From positions 48,972-112,971 of the forward strand of contig JAUYNO010000075.1 in NCBI GenBank assembly GCA_030696045.1: a stretch of 64,000 nucleotides of DNA, in the 5' to 3' direction. The position numbers and the translations under genes are program-made. Below the pieces are notes generated by a model, which saw nothing but the letters and a program-made list of their open reading frames with translations, had not been told where the DNA came from and searched no databases. Each line of letters begins with the position of its first letter. The first letter of the stretch is position 1. The DNA comes from Stagnimonas sp. (lineage in GTDB: Bacteria; Pseudomonadota; Gammaproteobacteria; Nevskiales; Nevskiaceae). Shown one piece after another: positions 57,546 to 64,000 of the stretch.

Positions 57546-58312
57546 CAGGCCTTGCCGGCTTCGGCGGCGTCGCGCTCCAGGGCGAGGTCCATCAGCCGGG
57601 CGAAGTTTTCCAGTGAGAGCAGATGAGCATAGATGGCGCGCAACTCACCCTTGCGCATCAGCACCCGCAGGTCGCGCCCCGGCACCGCTTGCAGGCGCTC
57701 CTCGTCGACCCGGAACAGGCCCTGCAGGCGCATGCGCTGGCCCTGCTTGGGCAGCGCCAGGGCCTCGAACGGCGTCAGCAGGCCCAGGGCTTCGATGCGG
57801 CGGCTCAGCACCCGGGTCTGCAGGCGGGCGCCCTCGACGGCCTCCAGCAGGCGCTGAGTCTGCTGCCAGGCGGGGGAGGGCGAGCCGTCGGCGGCGAACA
57901 GGGGCGTGCCGCCGCGTGCCAGTCGGGCTTCCTCGACGCAGACCAGGCGCTGCGGCGGACCCTTGTCCTGCGGCAGTTCGGCGATGCAGAAGGGGTAGCG
58001 CCGCACCGTGGCCGGCACATAGCGATGGGCTTGCCAGCGGCCGTCGGCGCCGACGAACAGGTTTTGCTTGGCGCGCAGACCGAGCACCGCCACCGGCGCG
58101 AATTCGCCGCTGTCCGGGTCGCGCACAAAGGCGATGGGGTAGTCGGCGGCGGCCTTGGCGAATTCCGGCGCATTCAGGTGCACCGCGTTGAGCTCTGAGC
58201 ACCAGCGATGGTCGTCACCCAGCGGCAGGCCCAGCGCGCCGTGGCGCTGGCGGTCCAGCGGCACCAGCTTGCCGTAGCCCGGCGGCGCCAGGAACTGATA
58301 CGAGGCCGCCAC
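57545..58312 (-). CDS. SapC family protein
   Basis: 255 residues from a GTG (MAASYQFL). The SapC pattern is present: HRWCSELNAVHLNAPEFAKAAADYPIAFVRD in the first third, LGLRAKQNLFVGADG, YVPATVRRYPFCIAELP, and a C-terminal RVDEERLQAV region. SapC is named for S-layer proteins of Campylobacter and its function is unknown; related genes recur beside surface proteins. Here it lies between a FecR-like protein and a glycosyltransferase. No signal peptide. Confidence 0.88.
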   Translation of the reverse strand: MAASYQFLAPPGYGKLVPLDRQRHGALGLPLGDDHRWCSELNAVHLNAPEFAKAAADYPIAFVRDPDSGEFAPVAVLGLRAKQNLFVGADGRWQAHRYVPATVRRYPFCIAELPQDKGPPQRLVCVEEARLARGGTPLFAADGSPSPAWQQTQRLLEAVEGARLQTRVLSRRIEALGLLTPFEALALPKQGQRMRLQGLFRVDEERLQAVPGRDLRVLMRKGELRAIYAHLLSLENFARLMDLALERDAAEAGKA

Positions 58313-58324
58313 GAGGAAGTGGGA

Positions 58325-59395
58325 CTAGGGTACGCAGGCTTCCGGGTCCATGTCCTGATCGAGACGCTCGGTCGTCGGCGCGGAATCGGAGCTGATGATG
58401 GCACCGCTCGGATCGACCAGGCGGGCGCCACCGGGCAGCTGCAGATCCTTCACTGTCTTGGTCTCGATGGCGATCTTGCCTTCGTCGACGGTGGTGACCA
58501 GCACCGTCTGGCCCGCCTTGGCGCTACGCCCGGCCGCGCGCAGCTTGGAGACGATCTCGCCCCAGTCGGCGCAGTCGCCCTGACAGAGACGGGCGCTGTA
58601 GCGGGTGCCGCGGATACCGATGGTGGCGACCGGGGTGCTGACCCGGTAGTCGTCCTGGTTGACCTTGCCGATCAGGCCGCTGACGGAGCGGAAGCCACCC
58701 TTCACCAGACGGAAGAAGGCGCGCGAGGTTTCGCCACCGCTGTCGGCAGTGCTGGTGACGACCGGCGCGCCGGTCGCGGCGGTTGCTGCCTCCGGAGCTG
58801 GGGTGGCGACCGGGGGCGCTGCTGGCGCGGCGGCGGTCTGGCTGGCCCCCGCCTGCTGCGCCGCCTGAAAGGCCTTCTTCACCGCCTTGCAGTTCTGCAC
58901 CCGGGTGTAGCAGAGGTTGCAGGCCTTGGAGTGGTTGTCCTTGCTGGCGCGGCAGTCGCGACAGACCTGGCTGGCGGCACAGGCCTGGCTTACCTCGGCC
59001 TGGCTCGGTGCGTTGAAGGCGGTCTTTGCGACCACAGCGGGCGGCGGCGTCGGCGCCTGAGCCGGGGCGGCCGGTGCCGGCTCGGTCTTCGCGGCCAGCT
59101 TGGCCGGATCGACATAGCGGTAGTCCTCGATCTGGAAGCGGGTATTGGGCCGCAGCAGGAAGAAGGCGCCGTCGGCGAAGCGCAGGTTGACGTAGCTGCC
59201 GGGGCCGGAGTTGATGAAGTCGCCGGTGTACACCGCGTCATCGCGCGAGAGCTTGCGCACCGCGCCGTCGTCGCCGACGGCGGTGGCCTGCCCGGTGAGC
59301 ATCACCACCTGGGCCGCCGCCTCGGCGGCCAGGGCCGGGTTCGCTGCCAGCATGGCCAGCAGGCCGCCGATGATCCAGTTCCGCATAGCGCTCAT
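58325..59395 (-). CDS. FecR-domain secreted protein with a Cys-rich insert
   Basis: 356 residues, signal peptide to about residue 23 (LLAMLAANPALAA). The FecR domain is split: the first half at about 28-100 (VYTGDFINSGPGSYVNLRFADG) and the second at about 210-310 (FFRLVKGGFRSVSGLIGKV, VATIGIRGTRYSA). Between them lies an insert of Ala/Pro-rich sequence and a Cys cluster: C-x5-C-x2-C-x10-C-x2-C-x6-C, the core being CRDC...CNLC. That resembles a zinc ribbon or disulfide knob. FecR domains normally act as periplasmic sensors; here it directly follows a giant surface protein gene and may be its export or attachment partner. Confidence 0.82.
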   Translation of the reverse strand: MSAMRNWIIGGLLAMLAANPALAAEAAAQVVMLTGQATAVGDDGAVRKLSRDDAVYTGDFINSGPGSYVNLRFADGAFFLLRPNTRFQIEDYRYVDPAKLAAKTEPAPAAPAQAPTPPPAVVAKTAFNAPSQAEVSQACAASQVCRDCRASKDNHSKACNLCYTRVQNCKAVKKAFQAAQQAGASQTAAAPAAPPVATPAPEAATAATGAPVVTSTADSGGETSRAFFRLVKGGFRSVSGLIGKVNQDDYRVSTPVATIGIRGTRYSARLCQGDCADWGEIVSKLRAAGRSAKAGQTVLVTTVDEGKIAIETKTVKDLQLPGGARLVDPSGAIISSDSAPTTERLDQDMDPEACVP

Positions 59396-59413
59396 GGCTG
59401 TGGCTTCCTGTGG

Positions 59414-62400
59414 TTAGACCGCATCGCACTGCTGCCTGGCATCACCGGTGTCGTCGGTGATGACATCGCCGCTGTCGTCCTCAGGCTGGCCGTCAAAGAC
59501 GGCCTCGCCCTCTTCCTCCCGCTCGTCTTCGCTGGGCTCGAATTCGTCGGAGACCAGCACCAGTTCACTGGCCGGAGCTTCGGCGACCTCGTCCGGAATC
59601 TCCGGCGCGGGCGGCGGCGTCGAATCGACCACGACGACGCGACCGTTGGTGGCGATGTTTTCGGCACCGGTCACCCGGCCTTCGGTCAGGAAGAGGTAGT
59701 TGGTGTCGGCGCCGCCGATCAGGGCCTTGCCGCCCGGCTGCTGCGGGTCAAGGATCCGGATGTCGCCGCTGAAGCCGGCGTTGCCGATAGCCAGGGTGCG
59801 GACGAACTGCGCGAAGCTGAGGTCGCTGATGCTGCGCGGCTGATCATCAAGGCCGGGCGCAATCTGCAGGAACAGGTTGCTGGCACCGCGGATGCTGCCG
59901 TGGAAGCTGACCTCCGGCGTGTCCAGCAGCAGGTATTGGGCGCTGCCGTTGATGCTGCCCAGCAGCAGGAGGTCGGTGGCGATGAAGCTGGCGTTCGGCG
60001 TGGTTGGGCTGGGGAACAGGCCGGCGGCGCTGTCGGGCAGGGCGGCGAACAGTCCGCCGTCGTCGCCGAAGGGGGCGGCTCCGGTGCCGAAGGTGAAGGA
60101 CGCCAGTTCGAAATCGAGTATGCCGCCGCGGGCGCCAAAGCCATTGGCGGCGATGCTGACCGCGCTGGGCGCGGTGATGGCACTGCCCTCGATGCGGACG
60201 ATATTGCCCTCGATCTGGCCGCCGTCGAGGATCACTGCGCCAGCGTTGCCCAGCAGGCTGACATCACCGCCGGAGACCTCGGAGTTGCGCAAGGTCAAGC
60301 CCCGGCCCGACAGCCTGATCGAGCCAGTCGGATAGGGCGTGAGGGCCTTCACGATTTCCTGTGAGGCGGTTTCCAGGATCGAGTTCTCGACCGTGATCGA
60401 ACCGTTGTTGGCGGTGAGCTGGATGCTGGTTGCGCGCAGCAGGCTGGTGTTGGCGATCGAGATCGCACCCGCAGTGGAGCCCAACTCGATCAGACCGCCG
60501 ATGCCGGCGTTCAGGCTTGCGTTGTTGACGGTAGTGGAGCCGGCGGAACTCAGTCGCACGGTAGCGGATTGCAGCAGGCTGCCATGGCGGAGGGTGATCG
60601 TCCCGGCGGTGGAGCCCAGCTGCACCAGTTCGCCAGTCGGCAGGCCGAGGACGCTGTCGTCGACCGTCAGGCCGCCATTGGCGGTGAGCGTGAGGCTATC
60701 GCCGCGGAGCGCCGACTCGACGACATTGATGCGGTTGCCGCCGAGGACGGCGGTCGCACCGTCGAGGTTGACGGTGGTGAGGTTCAGACCATCCTGGTTA
60801 CCGGTACCGCTGGCCGTGAGCCGGACCTCGTCGCCGACGAGATCACCGCCGGTCAGCGAAATGCTGTTGGCGCTGATGACCAGGTTGTCGATGGCGTGGA
60901 AGTCGAAGCCATTCAGGTCGAGCTGGCCGGCCTGGATGTTCAGCTCCTCGGCGGCACTGAGGCTCAGTAGCCCTTCCGGGAGGAAGATCTGATCGACGGC
61001 GAGTTCGACGTCGCCGCTGGTCGAGACGATGCTGAGATTGCCGACCTGCGGACCGTGCAGATCGCCGCTCGCGGTCAGGTCCACCGAGCCGCCCTGCAGA
61101 CTGTTGCCAACCGTTATATCGCCGAGGCTGCCGATGCGGAGCACGCCACCGGCAAAGACATTGCCGACCGTGACGCTGCTGGCGGTGTCGGTGCCGGGGA
61201 TGCTGTCGCTGATCCCCAGACGAACACTGCCGTCGGCTTCGAGATTGCCGAGGCTCACCACTCCCGCCGACTCAGTGCCGAGGCTGCCGGCGAAGACGTC
61301 GGCACCCGAGACCAGGCTGAGGCTGGAGGTCTCGATGCTCTGGCCCAGCAGCCGGATGTCGCTCTCGGCGCCGGTGGTTTCGATGCGGGTGCTGCAGGCC
61401 GCGCCGTCCTCGACGAAGCAGCTGCGCGAGCCGCCGCTCAGCAGTTGGTCCAGGGTGGGCTCCATTTCAGTGGCGGCCGCCAGCGCCATGAGCGGCGGAT
61501 TGACCGCGTCCGATTCGCTGAACGGATGCTCGAAGGCCTCCACGAAGTCGATCAGGAAGTCGCTGACCACGCCGTTCGGATCGCTGGCCTGCAGCTGCAC
61601 CGCGCCGTCGGCCACCAGATTGACACCACCCAACTGCACGTCGGTGGTGCCGGTCATGTTCAGACTGCCGTGCAGGATCGCCGCGCCACCCTGGAACGAG
61701 CCCAGGCGCAAGCCGGCGAGACCCAGATCCACCGACACCGGGCTGGCCGGGTTGCTGACCACCCAGGGGTCGTTGGATTCGACGTGGCCGGTGGCGGCGT
61801 CGATGTTCAGGTCGCCGGTGATCTGGATGTCCGGGCTTTCCAGCAGCAAGGCCGCGATCAGGGTGCCTCGGATGTCGACGCCGCCGTTGAGGCGGACCAC
61901 GCCGGCATCGATGAGCATGCCCGAGCGCCCGCCGATGAGCAGGCTGGAGGCCAGGATGGGTTCGGCGCTCGGCGGGTTGTCGCCGTAGGGCGTGTACGTC
62001 AGGTCTTCGCGGTAGTACGAAGGCGCGCTACCTTCCGGACGGCCGTCGAGCACGATGGCACCCGCCACCGTGACGCTGTCATAGCCCTCCATCGAGGCCT
62101 CGGCGGCCAGGCCGGTCACGGTCAAGGGGCCCTGCAGCAAGACGTTGCCACTGCCCTCGAAGCTGATGCCGGCATAGGCGGCGGTGGCAGCCGCGACCGG
62201 TGCCCGGCCGGTGGTGGTGCTGACCAGATGCTCCGGGTCGCCGCTGATTTCGCGGATGACCACGTAGCCCGATTCGGTCTGGGTCTCCTGGTTGAAGCCG
62301 GTGACGATGGTTTCCGGCAGCAGGATGGCCGAATTGCCGTAGTAATAGGCCAGCCCCAGCTGGCCGTACACGGCACCCTGGGCGGCGTTGATCGACACCG

Positions 62401-64000
62401 CCTGATCGATCTGCACCTGATCTGCCCAGATATCGGCGGTGGCGGTGCCGACGCCGCTGACATTGAGCGCGCCGGTCAGGGTGAGTCGGCCCGCAGCCTG
62501 ATCGAAATACTGGCCGCTGTTGGGGTCGAAGCCGCCGCCGATGACCTGCAGGCGACCGGCGCCCCAGTGCAGGTAGGGCGTCGGCGCGCCCTCGCTCAGC
62601 TGGCCGACGGCCGGCGCGTCCAGCGGCGGCAGGTAGTAGCCGTACAGGCTGCTGATGCCGTAGCGATCGTTGCCGTAGTAGTCGCTGAGGAACTGGTTGT
62701 GGCCGTAGTAGAAGAAGTTGCCGTCGATGGTGTAGCCGCTGGCGCTGACGTTGATCGAGCCGGCGACCGTGCCGCCCTCGGTGAGGGCATCGCCCACCCG
62801 GATGCTGCCGCCGTTGGCGGCCATCAGGCGCAAGCCGGCTTCGCGGCCGCTGACATCGACGCGGCCCTCGAACACCTGCGAGGCGTCTTCGTTGCCGCTC
62901 ACCGCCGTGCTGACGAACTCGGCCTGGGCGATGGCGACGTTGGAGCTGTAGATCAGATTGTCGGCGGCATCCCGGACTTCGTGCCTGCCATTGCGGTAGC
63001 TCTCGTCGAGCTGCGGGTCCGGATTGGTTTCGAAGGCATAGGCCTCGACATGCACCGCGTTGCCCTCGTCGTCGGCGCCGATATGGATGCTGCCGGCCTC
63101 GATCCGCGCCTGGGCGTTGGCACCGACGACACTCAGCCCGCCTTCGATCTCGACCTCGAAGTCGGGCGAGGTTTCGCTGTAGGCGCCCGTCGTGGTGGTG
63201 GCGAGAGTGCCGACATAGGGCTGGAATTCGCCGATGTCGACCGTGGCGGTTCCCAGCAGGCGGGTCTCGGTCAGGGTCTGCAGGGTGCCGTCGGCGCCGG
63301 TGCCGGTGTAGCTGCGGTCGACCGTGGCCGAGTAGTCCTGCACCACCAGGCCGTTGTCGATCCGCACGAAGTCGGTGGCGCTGATCGCCACGGTGGACTC
63401 GCCATAGCCTGACACCTGGGCGCTGGTCAGCTGCACCGAACCGGCGGAGGAGTGGTACTCCTGGTTGATCAGCAAGCGAGTGGCGGCAGCATTGAGATGG
63501 CCGGTGACCGGCCCGCCGTAGCCCTGCTCCACCAGCTCATAGGCCAGGGCCTGATAGCTGCCGACATTGACGTCGCCAGCAATCAGGTCGCCGTCGGCGT
63601 CCAGACTTGCGACGGACAGGGGCGGTGCATACAGCACCGAACCGTAGAGCGGGTCCGGGCTGGAGCCGCCGTTGGTGGTGGCGCGCACGGTGACGGAGCC
63701 AACGTTGACATTGCCGGTGCCGTTGACGACGGTGAAGATGCCGTCCTCGTCCGGATCCTCGTAACCGAAGTAGGCATCGACATCGAGGTCGGCGCCACCG
63801 TAGTCGGAGTAGACCCCCAGCGCACCCGTGACATCAATGCTGCCGGCGCCGGCGTAGAGCGACATGCTGACATCGCCGTCGCCGGTGACAAAAATATTGC
63901 CGCTGCTGGTGATGGAATCACCGCTGATGCTGACCGAGTCCACACCCACCACCACGCCGTCGCCCTGGCTGTCATCGCCGGTGATCTCGACCGCGCCGCC
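59414..64000 (-). CDS. Giant beta-helix surface protein (partial; N-terminus beyond the right edge)
   Basis: At least 1529 codons with no stop up to the window edge, so the start lies to the right. The chain consists of short repeated strands such as GNVNVGSVTVRA and LTLRNSEVSGGDVSLLG, typical of filamentous hemagglutinin-like right-handed beta-helices. Recurrent turns read L-x-V-x-G. A Pro/acidic linker (PPPAPEIPDEVAEAP, then SEDEREEEGEAVFDG) ends in DDTGDARQQCDAV, so the C-terminus is very acidic with one Cys. No autotransporter barrel is at the end, which fits two-partner secretion or another anchor. A TpsB transporter would be upstream, off the edge. It heads the operon with FecR-like, SapC and glycosyltransferase genes. 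Confidence 0.85.
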   Translation of the reverse strand, partial: GGAVEITGDDSQGDGVVVGVDSVSISGDSITSSGNIFVTGDGDVSMSLYAGAGSIDVTGALGVYSDYGGADLDVDAYFGYEDPDEDGIFTVVNGTGNVNVGSVTVRATTNGGSSPDPLYGSVLYAPPLSVASLDADGDLIAGDVNVGSYQALAYELVEQGYGGPVTGHLNAAATRLLINQEYHSSAGSVQLTSAQVSGYGESTVAISATDFVRIDNGLVVQDYSATVDRSYTGTGADGTLQTLTETRLLGTATVDIGEFQPYVGTLATTTTGAYSETSPDFEVEIEGGLSVVGANAQARIEAGSIHIGADDEGNAVHVEAYAFETNPDPQLDESYRNGRHEVRDAADNLIYSSNVAIAQAEFVSTAVSGNEDASQVFEGRVDVSGREAGLRLMAANGGSIRVGDALTEGGTVAGSINVSASGYTIDGNFFYYGHNQFLSDYYGNDRYGISSLYGYYLPPLDAPAVGQLSEGAPTPYLHWGAGRLQVIGGGFDPNSGQYFDQAAGRLTLTGALNVSGVGTATADIWADQVQIDQAVSINAAQGAVYGQLGLAYYYGNSAILLPETIVTGFNQETQTESGYVVIREISGDPEHLVSTTTGRAPVAAATAAYAGISFEGSGNVLLQGPLTVTGLAAEASMEGYDSVTVAGAIVLDGRPEGSAPSYYREDLTYTPYGDNPPSAEPILASSLLIGGRSGMLIDAGVVRLNGGVDIRGTLIAALLLESPDIQITGDLNIDAATGHVESNDPWVVSNPASPVSVDLGLAGLRLGSFQGGAAILHGSLNMTGTTDVQLGGVNLVADGAVQLQASDPNGVVSDFLIDFVEAFEHPFSESDAVNPPLMALAAATEMEPTLDQLLSGGSRSCFVEDGAACSTRIETTGAESDIRLLGQSIETSSLSLVSGADVFAGSLGTESAGVVSLGNLEADGSVRLGISDSIPGTDTASSVTVGNVFAGGVLRIGSLGDITVGNSLQGGSVDLTASGDLHGPQVGNLSIVSTSGDVELAVDQIFLPEGLLSLSAAEELNIQAGQLDLNGFDFHAIDNLVISANSISLTGGDLVGDEVRLTASGTGNQDGLNLTTVNLDGATAVLGGNRINVVESALRGDSLTLTANGGLTVDDSVLGLPTGELVQLGSTAGTITLRHGSLLQSATVRLSSAGSTTVNNASLNAGIGGLIELGSTAGAISIANTSLLRATSIQLTANNGSITVENSILETASQEIVKALTPYPTGSIRLSGRGLTLRNSEVSGGDVSLLGNAGAVILDGGQIEGNIVRIEGSAITAPSAVSIAANGFGARGGILDFELASFTFGTGAAPFGDDGGLFAALPDSAAGLFPSPTTPNASFIATDLLLLGSINGSAQYLLLDTPEVSFHGSIRGASNLFLQIAPGLDDQPRSISDLSFAQFVRTLAIGNAGFSGDIRILDPQQPGGKALIGGADTNYLFLTEGRVTGAENIATNGRVVVVDSTPPPAPEIPDEVAEAPASELVLVSDEFEPSEDEREEEGEAVFDGQPEDDSGDVITDDTGDARQQCDAV

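Noticed and set aside
58208..63412. Plus-strand frames over the SapC, FecR and beta-helix genes (718 and 785 codons)
   Set aside because: Antisense to genes with clear family features.

Overview
This 64 kb window is high-GC, gene-dense DNA from a Gram-negative bacterium, most likely a gammaproteobacterium near the Lysobacterales/Xanthomonadales. The evidence is a ygfB-pepP-ubiH-ubiI-type cluster, a classical two-domain ArgA, a CopL-like protein beside a CopA-type multicopper oxidase, two proteins with GlyGly-CTERM tails, TonB-dependent uptake and outer-membrane proteins. The taxonomic call is an inference, not a placement. Long open frames antisense to genes are common at this GC content and were left out. 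No CRISPR array, prophage, transposase or rRNA was seen.

Layout, left to right. 1-2.9 kb: nrdA (minus, running off the left edge) with a promoter region holding an NrdR-like box and a perfect DnaA box. 2.9-8.5 kb: a DUF1338 protein, two adjacent FHA proteins and a divergent Ser/Thr kinase fused to an FGE-sulfatase domain, followed by a 55-bp duplicated copy of its own 3' end. 8.5-12.8 kb: a four-gene ABC export system (adaptor, ATPase, two permeases). 12.9-16.4 kb: a protein made of ten 13-residue repeats, a short CysH-like protein, then an ECF sigma factor, a membrane protein that is probably its anti-sigma, and a double-PDZ protein. 16.4-21 kb: a lipoprotein/outer-membrane pair and two tandem Panacea-type proteins. 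21-24.6 kb: a MATE pump, a secreted serine protease with a GlyGly-CTERM tail and a 1-Cys peroxiredoxin.

24.6-28.9 kb is a heme-uptake operon (hugZ-like, a 48-residue membrane protein, a TonB receptor, a tandem HmuY lipoprotein). Every junction overlaps, and a perfect 9-5-9 Fur-like palindrome precedes it. 29-32.4 kb is a copper operon (copL-like, tolC-like, multicopper oxidase). 32.4-37.8 kb holds a LOG protein, a small acidic protein, a subtilase with a GlyGly-CTERM tail, a REC-EAL protein, tRNA-Ala(CGC) with its terminator, and an unknown gene. 38-41.3 kb is a second metal module: a Met/His-rich periplasmic protein and a P1B ATPase, divergent from a MerR-family regulator over a 20-bp-spacer promoter.

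41.4-52 kb is a minus-strand block: argA, bioA, rsmE, fdxA, addB, addA and a DUF1643 gene, several overlapping, with REP-like palindromes between addB and addA and after merR. 52-56.4 kb: ygfB, pepP, ubiH and a second ubiquinone hydroxylase on the plus strand. 56.4-64 kb: a minus-strand operon of a giant beta-helix surface protein (truncated by the right edge), a FecR-domain protein with a CxxC-rich insert, a SapC-family protein and an MGT-type glycosyltransferase. This looks like a surface-protein system and is the least described part of the window.
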